A stretch of 5,657 nucleotides of DNA from Candidatus Woesearchaeota archaeon (GTDB lineage Archaea; Nanobdellota; Nanobdellia; SCGC-AAA011-G17; JACPNG01), in assembly GCA_016185555.1 (NCBI GenBank), contig JACPNI010000111.1, forward strand, positions 1-5,657, given 5' to 3'. Below are positions 1-4,219 of this stretch, piece after piece. Positions within the stretch are counted from its first letter, which is position 1. Each line of letters starts with the position of its first letter. Below the pieces are notes generated by a model. That model did not search any database. It was not told the origin of the DNA and saw only the letters and a program-made list of their open reading frames with translations. A program made the translations under genes and the position numbers.

Positions 1-99
1 CATTTGGGCGAGAATTTCCTGTATTCTTCTCTCCTGTTCTTCCGGTGGCAATCCAGCAAGCTCTTCCTGTAATTTCACTAACTCTTCTTCAGAAAACAT
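1..99 (-). CDS. N-terminal fragment of an unidentified protein, runs off the left edge
   Basis: The minus strand is open from an ATG at 99-97 to the window edge, giving 33 codons that begin MFSEEELVKLQEEL and contain GLPPEEQERRIQEIL. The segment is acidic and Gln/Glu-rich, and should form an amphipathic helix, a turn at the Pro-Pro, then a second helix. An upstream ATG at 112-110 is in another frame and soon stops, so 99 is the best start. Similar Glu/Gln-rich helical leaders occur before the catalytic part of some archaeal HIT-family hydrolases, but no catalytic motif lies within the window, so that identity is only a guess. The gene diverges from the glycosyltransferase across just 44 bases, so both promoters must share that gap. 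I am fairly sure this is coding and unsure of the product. Confidence 0.6.
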   Translation of the reverse strand, partial: MFSEEELVKLQEELAGLPPEEQERRIQEILAQM

Positions 100-111
100 T
101 ATCAGAAAACA

Positions 112-120
112 TTTATATAT
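112..120 (+). promoter_or_regulatory. TATA box for the glycosyltransferase gene
   Basis: The stretch TTTATATAT, preceded by AGAAAAC as a possible BRE, is centred about 28 nt before the ATG at 144. That is the usual archaeal TATA-to-start-site distance. A leaderless transcript starting at or next to the ATG is therefore expected, and no SD motif precedes this start. The placement is the main reason for choosing 144 over an open-frame ATG at 45, which lies inside the divergent gene. Confidence 0.7.
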
Positions 121-121
121 A

Positions 122-130
122 CATAAAAAG
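122..130 (-). promoter_or_regulatory. Possible TATA-like element for the left-edge gene
   Basis: On the minus strand CTTTTTATG is centred about 27 nt before the ATG at 99, the right distance for a leaderless start. It is less TATA-like than TATATATAAA nearby, which is only about 17 nt from the ATG and so badly spaced. It overlaps the plus-strand core promoter, so the two divergent genes may compete for TBP/TFB. Confidence 0.35.
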
Positions 131-143
131 CTTTCGCTTGTTT

Positions 144-782
144 ATGATTTCGGTTGTAATACCAGCATGCAATGAAGGAGATTACATTTCAAAAACCCTT
201 GAATCTGTAAAAAAGCAAAGGGAGAATCATGAGGTTGTTGTGGTATGCAATGGATGTACAGACAATACATATAAAGTAGCAAAAAGGTACACAAAAAAAG
301 TATTTATTCTAAATAAAAAGAATGTTTCTAAAGCAAGAAACTACGGTGCAAATAAGGCCAAGGGAAAAATCCTCGTATTCCTTGATGCTGATACACAGCT
401 AACTGAAGGAAGCTTAAAAAAAATTCTGGAAACCATGAATCATTCAACTATTATCGGCACATGCAAAGGCATCCCAGAATCAAAAAAGTTAATTTATAGA
501 ATTTTGCTTTTGGTTAAAAACAACTTACGAACTCCAGTGAATGGAATTTTATTCTGCAAAAAGAACATCTTTAATAAAATTGGTGGATATGATAATAATA
601 AAACAGTCAAAGAACATAGAGACTTAATTAAAAGAGCACTAAACTACGGTCAATTTGGTTTAGCTGATACGAACGTGGTAAATTCAATGAGGAGGTTTGA
701 AAAACTTGGTTTTGGCAATGTTGCGCTTTTCTGGTTAAAAAATTTAATTGGGAATAAAGAAAAATATAAAATAATAAGATGA
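144..782 (+). CDS. Family 2 (GT-A) glycosyltransferase
   Basis: The 212-residue product is a single-domain GT2-type glycosyltransferase, which would move a sugar from a nucleotide-sugar donor to a lipid or protein-linked acceptor at the inner face of the membrane. The start SVVIPACNEGDYISKTLESV (residues 3-22) is the classic GT-A nucleotide-binding strand and loop. VVVVCNGCTDNT (31-42) is the second donor-binding strand, and FLDADTQL (79-86) carries the D-x-D metal site at 81-83. EHRDL (157-161) fits the position of the general-base region. GFGNVALFWLKNLI near the C-terminus is hydrophobic and may associate with the membrane; there is no clear transmembrane bundle. The ATG at 144 is chosen because the GT-A fold begins immediately after it and a TATA box lies about 28 nt upstream. 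The stop codon abuts that of the convergent gene A. Donor and acceptor cannot be read from the sequence. Confidence 0.88.
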   Translation: MISVVIPACNEGDYISKTLESVKKQRENHEVVVVCNGCTDNTYKVAKRYTKKVFILNKKNVSKARNYGANKAKGKILVFLDADTQLTEGSLKKILETMNHSTIIGTCKGIPESKKLIYRILLLVKNNLRTPVNGILFCKKNIFNKIGGYDNNKTVKEHRDLIKRALNYGQFGLADTNVVNSMRRFEKLGFGNVALFWLKNLIGNKEKYKIIR

Positions 783-1232
783 TTACTTAAAATAACCATA
801 AAACAAGGCTCTATGATATGCTCTTGCCTGTTCTTCTTCTAATCCTATTAATAGCCTTTGCTTGGGCATTATTTTTTCATTTAGGTTTCCCATTTCTTTT
901 AAAACAGTATATCTCATAACCCTATTATAACTCTGACAGCTGTCTGATTTACATGCATCATTAAGACCTGAAAGATTCTGCTCTACTAGTGCTAATGAAA
1001 TTTCTAAGCTTTTTTGCCGTGGATATAGACCTTGCCCAAAAGTATTTCCATTATAAAGCTCCCCAATAATTCTATTGACCTTACTCCCAATATAAAAAGA
1101 ACCATATGCTAAATTTCCTGTAAAATTAAGCAATAAAACAGAACCTATTACTACACCGGTCTTTTTTAACTTACTGTATTTAGGTTTATCCTCTTTAGTT
1201 TTTAGCTTTTCTTTAGGCTCTATCTCTCTCAT
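783..1232 (-). CDS. Small single-pass membrane protein with YGYFK C-terminus (gene A)
   Basis: I do not recognise this 149-residue protein, but it is clearly related to the next two upstream genes. A highly charged, Lys/Glu-rich tail (residues 1-24) precedes a hydrophobic segment (about 25-48, TGVVIGSVLLLNF), predicted N-in/C-out. LNFTGN (35-40) ends the membrane segment and aligns with INFFGN in gene B. The remainder is predicted extracytoplasmic and helical, with a Cys pair C94/C99 (CKSDSC) between two helices, then PKQRLLIGLEE and the terminal RALFYGYFK. The ATG at 1232 has GAGGT 9 nt upstream. The gene is last in the aEF-1beta operon, 23 nt after gene B, and its stop abuts that of the convergent glycosyltransferase. 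Its N-terminus (REIEPKEKL) repeats an internal segment of gene B. A role in the cell envelope is inference only. Confidence 0.8.
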   Translation of the reverse strand: MREIEPKEKLKTKEDKPKYSKLKKTGVVIGSVLLLNFTGNLAYGSFYIGSKVNRIIGELYNGNTFGQGLYPRQKSLEISLALVEQNLSGLNDACKSDSCQSYNRVMRYTVLKEMGNLNEKIMPKQRLLIGLEEEQARAYHRALFYGYFK

Positions 1233-1241
1233 TTTAATCTT

Positions 1242-1246
1242 ACCTC
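1242..1246 (-). promoter_or_regulatory. Shine-Dalgarno site of gene A
   Basis: GAGGT on the minus strand lies 9 nt before the ATG at 1232 and matches the archaeal anti-SD core. It supports 1232 as the real start of gene A and fits translation from a polycistronic message. Confidence 0.6.
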
Positions 1247-1255
1247 TATCAATTA

Positions 1256-1648
1256 TTATTTGAAATATCCGTAGACATATGCTCTTTCCCTGGCTTTTGT
1301 CGATCTTTCATCTAAATTTCTTAATTGCCGCTCTTTAGGCTCTATTTCTTTACTATAACCAGCTATTTCTTCATATAGTCTTAACTTTGTCTCTAAGCAT
1401 TTTTCTGTGCTACACTCCAAAGAATTTAAAAGAGCTAAATTAGACGAAGCATTTTGTAATTTTTCATATAATCCATTTCTTTTGTTGAGCGCACCAAATA
1501 TTTCTTGCGCTTTTTCATTAAGATAGAGGTAATTGTAAGTACCGTTTCCAAAGAAATTTATTCCTAAGATCATAGTACCCGCCATAATAGATCTCTTTAT
1601 TAATGAATTTCTGCTCATTTTTCCTATATCTCCACCAACGCCACCCAT
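1256..1648 (-). CDS. Small single-pass membrane protein with YGYFK C-terminus (gene B)
   Basis: This 130-residue protein, of no family I recognise, is a paralog of genes A and C. A short basic N-terminus (SRNSLIKR, 12-19) precedes a hydrophobic segment at about 20-43. The segment carries INFFGN at 30-35, matching LNFTGN in gene A and LNASIN in gene C. The predicted extracytoplasmic part is helical, with a Cys pair C79/C84 (CSTEKC), followed by KEIEPKERQLRNLDE (100-114) and the terminus KARERAYVYGYFK. Most of its length after the membrane helix is charged and heptad-like, suggesting a helical hairpin closed by a disulfide. The start at 1648 has AGGAG 5 nt upstream; an in-frame ATG at 1618 (MSRNSL) is a plausible alternative that would remove the odd GGVGGD leader. 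An 11-codon mini-ORF ends one base before this start. The stop is a tandem TAA TAA. Confidence 0.8.
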   Translation of the reverse strand: MGGVGGDIGKMSRNSLIKRSIMAGTMILGINFFGNGTYNYLYLNEKAQEIFGALNKRNGLYEKLQNASSNLALLNSLECSTEKCLETKLRLYEEIAGYSKEIEPKERQLRNLDERSTKARERAYVYGYFK

Positions 1649-1649
1649 C

Positions 1650-1685
1650 TTAACTCCTAATTATTTTTTTAAATTGTTTATTCAT
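1650..1685 (-). other. 11-codon mini-ORF before gene B (leader peptide or duplicated start remnant)
   Basis: ATG at 1685-1683 opens a frame encoding MNKQFKKIIRS and stops with TAA at 1652-1650. One base then separates it from the gene B ATG, which mirrors the TAA-A-ATG junctions earlier in the operon. Its ATG sits in an exact 18-nt copy of the start junction of gene C, whose product also begins MNK. Its AGG AGT codons double as the SD of gene B. It could be a coupling leader peptide, a vestige of a former gene B N-terminus now out of frame, or an untranslated scar. No independent evidence shows that it is translated. Confidence 0.35.
1654..1658 (-). promoter_or_regulatory. Shine-Dalgarno site of gene B
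   Basis: AGGAG lies 5 nt before the ATG at 1648 on the minus strand and falls within the penultimate codons of the mini-ORF. It favours 1648 over the downstream ATG at 1618, although the latter also has purine-rich GGTGGAG upstream, so the choice is not settled. Confidence 0.55.
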
Positions 1686-1693
1686 TTTAACCA
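1676..1693 (-). repeat. 18-nt direct repeat, copy 2 (between genes C and B)
   Basis: TGGTTAAAATGAATAAAC on the minus strand is identical to the sequence at 2063-2080. In this copy it lies just downstream of the gene C stop codon and supplies the ATG of the mini-ORF. An exact 18-nt match within one small operon is unlikely by chance, even in AT-rich DNA. It suggests that the tandem paralogs arose by duplication with a breakpoint near a start junction. Confidence 0.75.
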
Positions 1694-1694
1694 G

Positions 1695-2072
1695 TTACTT
1701 GAAATATCCATAGACTAAAGCTCTTTCACGGGATTTATATGCTGATCTTAATAACTTGTCTATATCATGCTGAATGTTTCTATTTTCATTGTTATAATCA
1801 TTGCCTCTTTCAAAAAGAATCCTAGCATGTTTATCTGTTACAAATTCTTCAGTATAACAGTCTAAACTCTTATATGTTTCACAAAAATCAGGAGACAGCT
1901 GTAAATTTCTTTGTACATTCCGTAGTTCATCCACAACAATTTGATTAATGTCGACTTTGGATGAAAGTGCTTTAATGCGACCATTAATGTGATTATAATT
2001 AATTAAATTTATAGAGGCATTTAAAACCAGAACTAATGCACCAACTCCAAGTACTCTTTCAAGTTTATTCAT
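1695..2072 (-). CDS. Small single-pass membrane protein with YGYFK C-terminus (gene C)
   Basis: This 125-residue protein is the first of three paralogs and belongs to no family I can name. After MNKLER comes a hydrophobic segment (about 7-24, VLGVGALVLVLNASINLI) that should act as an uncleaved signal anchor, N-in/C-out. LNASIN (17-22) aligns with the N-x3-N motif of genes A and B. The extracytoplasmic part has a helix (about 33-59), a Cys pair C64/C72 (CETYKSLDC, wider than the CX4C of A and B), a second helix rich in Asn and charged residues, and the terminus YKSRERALVYGYFK. An open-frame ATG at 2111 would overlap aEF-1beta by 38 bases. The ATG at 2072 is preferred because it follows the aEF-1beta stop by one base (TAA-A-ATG) and leads directly into the membrane anchor. 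Translation is probably coupled, with little SD. Confidence 0.8.
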   Translation of the reverse strand: MNKLERVLGVGALVLVLNASINLINYNHINGRIKALSSKVDINQIVVDELRNVQRNLQLSPDFCETYKSLDCYTEEFVTDKHARILFERGNDYNNENRNIQHDIDKLLRSAYKSRERALVYGYFK

Positions 2073-2080
2073 TTTAACCA
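2063..2080 (-). repeat. 18-nt direct repeat, copy 1 (aEF-1beta/gene C junction)
   Basis: TGGTTAAAATGAATAAAC here contains the last bases of the aEF-1beta gene, its TAA, and the first codons (ATG AAT AAA) of gene C. It is exactly repeated at 1676-1693 after gene C. Because this copy is functionally constrained by stop and start codons, it is probably the source and the downstream copy the derivative. Confidence 0.75.
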
Positions 2081-2349
2081 ATAGCTCTTCTAACATCAAC
2101 AACTTCAACACTTTCTACATTATCCAGGGCCTTTACTGCTTCTTCTAAAGGATCAGTAGAGCCTTTCTCTTCATCCATTACAAAAATGCATTTCAAGGCA
2201 GTTAAACCATAACCTATAGGTTCAAATTCCACTTTGCCAACATCCCCGCCAAATTTCTCAATTTCATCCTTTACATTGGATTCTAATGCCTCCATGTCAA
2301 CCTCGGGGCTATTAGGCATTACCTTAAGCGTTATTACGACATTTGTCAT
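2074..2349 (-). CDS. ef1b: Archaeal translation elongation factor 1-beta
   Basis: The 91-residue product is aEF-1beta, the nucleotide-exchange factor that releases GDP from EF-1alpha during protein synthesis in the cytoplasm. Its length is typical of the archaeal form, which is just the C-terminal exchange domain of the eukaryotic protein. Family features include NVVITLKVMPNSPEVDMEAL at the start, KFGGDVGKVEFEPIGYGLTALK (about 32-53) with the characteristic EPIGYGL strand, and VESVEVVDVRRAIG at the end. Its single-domain alpha/beta sandwich order is intact. The start at 2349 is one base after the stop of the zinc-ribbon gene; an open-frame ATG at 2388 would overlap that gene and add a sequence unlike the family. 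It is followed, again by one base, by gene C. Confidence 0.95.
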   Translation of the reverse strand: MTNVVITLKVMPNSPEVDMEALESNVKDEIEKFGGDVGKVEFEPIGYGLTALKCIFVMDEEKGSTDPLEEAVKALDNVESVEVVDVRRAIG

Positions 2350-2350
2350 T

Positions 2351-2518
2351 TTAGTTTGGCCCCTCAAATTCACAGGAAGGACAGACATACTTTGTGCCTA
2401 ATTCCTTGCAATGGAAACACCTTACTATATCCTGCTTGCTGCATTTAGGACATTTGAACCTGGTCGATCCAACTGTGTTTGTTAAATCTGCTCTACAGGA
2501 AGTGCATAATAGTTTCAT
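2351..2518 (-). CDS. Small four-CxxC zinc-ribbon protein
   Basis: The 55-residue protein has four CxxC knuckles at Cys 5/8, 23/26, 34/37 and 46/49, enough to bind two zinc ions as paired ribbons. Spacing and length match the small archaeal HVO_2753-type zinc-finger family, which is conserved immediately before the aEF-1beta gene in many archaea and is thought to bind nucleic acid or act around translation; its precise role is not clear from sequence. The ATG at 2518 starts the recognisable MKLLCTSC motif and has a TATA box about 28 nt upstream. An open-frame ATG at 2620 would add 34 unrelated residues over the promoter. The gene ends TAA-A-ATG into aEF-1beta, so it opens the five-gene operon. 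Confidence 0.9.
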   Translation of the reverse strand: MKLLCTSCRADLTNTVGSTRFKCPKCSKQDIVRCFHCKELGTKYVCPSCEFEGPN

Positions 2519-2541
2519 TGCTTTTTTGAGAAATTTTGACT

Positions 2542-2556
2542 GTTTATAAGCCTTTT
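2542..2556 (-). promoter_or_regulatory. BRE/TATA promoter of the zinc-ribbon/aEF-1beta operon
   Basis: On the minus strand AAAAGGCTTATAAAC forms a good BRE (AAAAGG) plus TATA (CTTATAAA), centred about 28 nt before the ATG at 2518. This predicts a leaderless message for the operon that continues through aEF-1beta and probably genes C, B and A. The 11-nt core AAAGGCTTATA recurs on the other strand at 2634-2644 in front of the nitroreductase gene. Confidence 0.75.
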
Positions 2557-2633
2557 GAATACGTATTTTGGTTGTATTATCCTGATATTTTTTCACATCT
2601 GCTGTAAAATTATTGTACAATTTCTAAGTTTGG

Positions 2634-2668
2634 AAAGGCTTATATTTAAAGGCAAAACCTTTATTTAT
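2634..2668 (+). promoter_or_regulatory. Promoter region of the nitroreductase gene, two possible TATA boxes
   Basis: AAAGGCTTATATTTAAA starts at 2634 and shares its BRE/TATA core with the divergent operon promoter. It predicts a start site near 2671 and a leader of about 24 nt. A second box, CTTTATTTAT at 2659-2668 after GGCAAAAC, predicts a start near 2691, almost leaderless at the ATG at 2695. The leader between them contains an alternating GTGTGTGTGTATATA tract. I cannot say which box dominates. Confidence 0.6.
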
Positions 2669-2694
2669 CTAGGGTGTGTGTGTATATACTATAG

Positions 2695-3285
2695 ATGAAA
2701 ACCTATTGCAAGGAATTTCTTAAGCTCGCAAAGTCAAGAAAAACAACCTATGAATTTAGCGATAAAAAAGTTAAGGATAAACATATTTTAAGGATTCTCG
2801 AAGCAGCTAGATGGGCTCCCTCTGTTCATAATTGGCAACCATGGAGGTTTATAGTGATTAAGGATAAAGGTACAATAAACAAACTAATGGAGATATGTTA
2901 TTACGGTGCATTTCATACCAGCCCATCAGTAATTATTGCTATCCTAATTGAACCTGTAGAAAAAAGTAATTTATTCAAATCATTTTTAAATCCTAACCTA
3001 AAAAAATTTCCAGAATTAAACAGATTTCTAGAAACACACTCAAATATGTGCGCAAGCTTGCCTGCGTTAAGTATGAGCTTCCAAGCAACTGCATTAGGTA
3101 TTGCAAGTTTTATAGTTTCACCTGTAATAGAAGAAGCAAATATTCTATTAAAAGTACAGAAAGGCTATAATGTTTTATTATTTATCGGCCTTGGATATGA
3201 AAAAGAAGGGGTCTTCCAAAAAACGAGACATAGGAAAGAACTGAAAGAAATAACATCTTATGAATATTATTCTGGAGAAAAGTGA
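2695..3285 (+). CDS. Nitroreductase-family FMN-dependent oxidoreductase
   Basis: The 196-residue protein belongs to the nitroreductase superfamily, homodimeric cytoplasmic flavoproteins that use NAD(P)H and FMN to reduce nitro, quinone or other electron-poor substrates. SRKTTYEFSDKKV (14-26) is the N-terminal FMN-phosphate signature. AARWAPSVHNWQPWRFIVI (37-55) is the conserved A-x2-APS-x2-N-x-QPW block that contacts the flavin. ALSMSFQATALGIASFIV (124-141) matches the central helix. LLFIGLGYEKE with RHRKELKEI (161-186) is the usual C-terminal strand and basic FMN-contacting segment. Length is normal for compact family members. The ATG at 2695 follows two TATA-like boxes. Its TGA overlaps the next gene's GTG by 4 nt, so the two are translationally coupled. 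The substrate cannot be predicted; simple detoxification or redox balance is as likely as a dedicated pathway. Confidence 0.9.
   Translation: MKTYCKEFLKLAKSRKTTYEFSDKKVKDKHILRILEAARWAPSVHNWQPWRFIVIKDKGTINKLMEICYYGAFHTSPSVIIAILIEPVEKSNLFKSFLNPNLKKFPELNRFLETHSNMCASLPALSMSFQATALGIASFIVSPVIEEANILLKVQKGYNVLLFIGLGYEKEGVFQKTRHRKELKEITSYEYYSGEK
3274..3277 (+). promoter_or_regulatory. Shine-Dalgarno site for the GTG start at 3282
   Basis: GGAG sits 4 nt before GTG at 3282, within the last codons of the nitroreductase gene. It decides for the GTG start, which overlaps the upstream TGA as GTGA and points to termination-reinitiation coupling. Confidence 0.6.
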
Positions 3286-3833
3286 AAAAAGAAGAAATAA
3301 AAGAAATTTTGCAGAAAGAATTAAGTAGCAACAAAGAAAATAGGATTTACCTGCTAGTTACAGATACAGAAGACTATCACTATTCAATTCTTAGCTTGCT
3401 TGAATATTTCACAGATAAATTAAAACTAGAGGGCATATATATCACGTTCAATAGACCTTATAGCACAATAGTAAATAAACTCAAAGGCGACAAAATAGAC
3501 ACGTCAAAAATATGCTTTATTGACTGCACAGGTAAAAAAGAGAGTAATGAAAACTGCTTTTTTATAGATGGACCACAGTCCTTAACTGAGCTATCTATCT
3601 TGATAACAAGTATAACCGACAGCAAAAATGTTGGTTTTTTATTATTTGATTCATTATCAGCCCTATTAGTTTATAATAAAAAAGACATAGTTGAGAGGTT
3701 TACACACTATCTAATGAATAAAGCAAGACTCTTTAACACACTTTCTTTTTTTATAATCTTAAAAGAAGACGAAGCATCAAACAAGATAACTCCAAATATA
3801 TCCCTATTTTGCGACAAGATAATCAAAATATAA
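3282..3833 (+). CDS. RecA/KaiC-like protein lacking the P-loop
   Basis: The 183-residue product resembles the degenerate RecA-superfamily domains found in archaeal KaiC-like and DUF835-type proteins, which tend to act in signal sensing rather than ATP hydrolysis. After a charged helix (1-20), RIYLLVTDTEDYHYSILSLLEYF (21-43) occupies the Walker A strand-loop-helix position but lacks any GxxGxGKT. LEGIYITFNRPYSTIVNKL (49-67) matches the strand following the first helix. SKICFIDCTGK and FFIDGPQSLTELSILI follow. NVGFLLFDSLSALLVY (116-131) is a Walker-B-like strand with D123. LSFFIILKEDEAS and ISLFCDKIIKI form the last strands, so the fold seems complete and the loss specific. The GTG start overlaps the nitroreductase stop. 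The fold assignment is by pattern only; confidence in a real gene is high, in the family moderate. Confidence 0.7.
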   Translation: MKKEEIKEILQKELSSNKENRIYLLVTDTEDYHYSILSLLEYFTDKLKLEGIYITFNRPYSTIVNKLKGDKIDTSKICFIDCTGKKESNENCFFIDGPQSLTELSILITSITDSKNVGFLLFDSLSALLVYNKKDIVERFTHYLMNKARLFNTLSFFIILKEDEASNKITPNISLFCDKIIKI

Positions 3834-3836
3834 AAA

Positions 3837-3846
3837 TTTATTTTTT
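3837..3846 (+). terminator. Possible T-tract terminator between convergent genes
   Basis: TTTATTTTTT directly after the stop of the KaiC-like gene is the kind of oligo-T tract at which archaeal RNA polymerase terminates. It has no hairpin and overlaps the last codons of the convergent membrane-protein gene, so it is a weak call. Confidence 0.35.
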
Positions 3847-4164
3847 AAACCCATATACTTCTGCAAGTTTAAGATATAGATAAGAACCTACCAGAAAGAA
3901 TATAGATGCTATAACTAAAAAAAGGTATATCAAAGTCTGTGAAATATTCTCATCAATATCAACTAGCTTCATTTCAGATATCAAATATAATGAATGGGCA
4001 AATAAGTGTAAAATATAAAATATTATTCCATAGAACATCCATGCTGCATGTCTCTTAAAATCTCCAGATAAAAATTTATTGTGACCCCTAGAGTAATAAT
4101 AAATTGCAACCAAACAAAACAAGATAGAGATACTCAATAAAACAAAGTGTGTCAGCAATAACAA
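3838..4164 (-). CDS. Three-helix integral membrane protein, function unknown
   Basis: The frame encodes about 108 residues with three hydrophobic segments: roughly 4-25 (LTHFVLLSISILFCLVAIYYYS), 41-64 (AWMFYGIIFYILHLFAHSLYLI) and 78-99. The first loop is basic (RGHNKFLSGDFKRH) and the second acidic (DIDEN), predicting N-out and C-in. The second helix carries LHLFAHSL, with two His four residues apart facing one side, possible metal or heme ligands. Size and layout recall membrane sensor modules fused to signalling domains in other archaea, but no such domain is attached. The start is unsure: no in-frame ATG exists, TTG at 4164 is the first candidate, and the frame stays open to a stop at 4194. 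An ATG at 4169 is one base out of frame. It converges on the KaiC-like gene with 4 bases between stops; partnership is speculation. Confidence 0.6.
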   Translation of the reverse strand: MLLLTHFVLLSISILFCLVAIYYYSRGHNKFLSGDFKRHAAWMFYGIIFYILHLFAHSLYLISEMKLVDIDENISQTLIYLFLVIASIFFLVGSYLYLKLAEVYGFKK

Positions 4165-4210
4165 ACCATTCCAAGAAGGATAAACTGTTAGTTAATAAAG
4201 ATTTTGAATA

Positions 4211-4219
4211 GTTTTATAC
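4211..4219 (-). promoter_or_regulatory. TATA box for the three-helix membrane protein
   Basis: On the minus strand GGTATAAAAC predicts a start site near 4187-4190. That gives a leader of roughly 20-25 nt before the TTG at 4164, unlike the leaderless promoters elsewhere in the window. The leader has only a weak GGA as a possible SD. Confidence 0.5.

Noticed and set aside
45..143. N-terminal extension of the glycosyltransferase from an ATG at 45
   Set aside because: It overlaps the divergent left-edge gene and the TATA box, and the added residues do not resemble a GT2 start; the GT-A fold begins right after the ATG at 144.
783..2072. Genes A-C as pilins or lipoproteins
   Set aside because: No class III prepilin cleavage site (charged-Gly before a long hydrophobic run as in archaeal pilins) and no lipobox Cys at the end of the membrane segment; the Cys residues lie far downstream.
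2073..2111. Longer gene C starting at 2111
   Set aside because: It would lie inside the end of aEF-1beta and put a second hydrophobic stretch before the anchor; the TAA-A-ATG junction gives 2072.
2519..2620. 34-residue N-terminal extension of the zinc-ribbon protein
   Set aside because: It covers the operon promoter, and the family begins directly at the first CxxC motif.
2674..2688. GTGTGTGTGTATATA tract as a microsatellite or Z-DNA element
   Set aside because: It is too short to be more than a simple-sequence stretch in the nitroreductase leader; noted only as part of the promoter.
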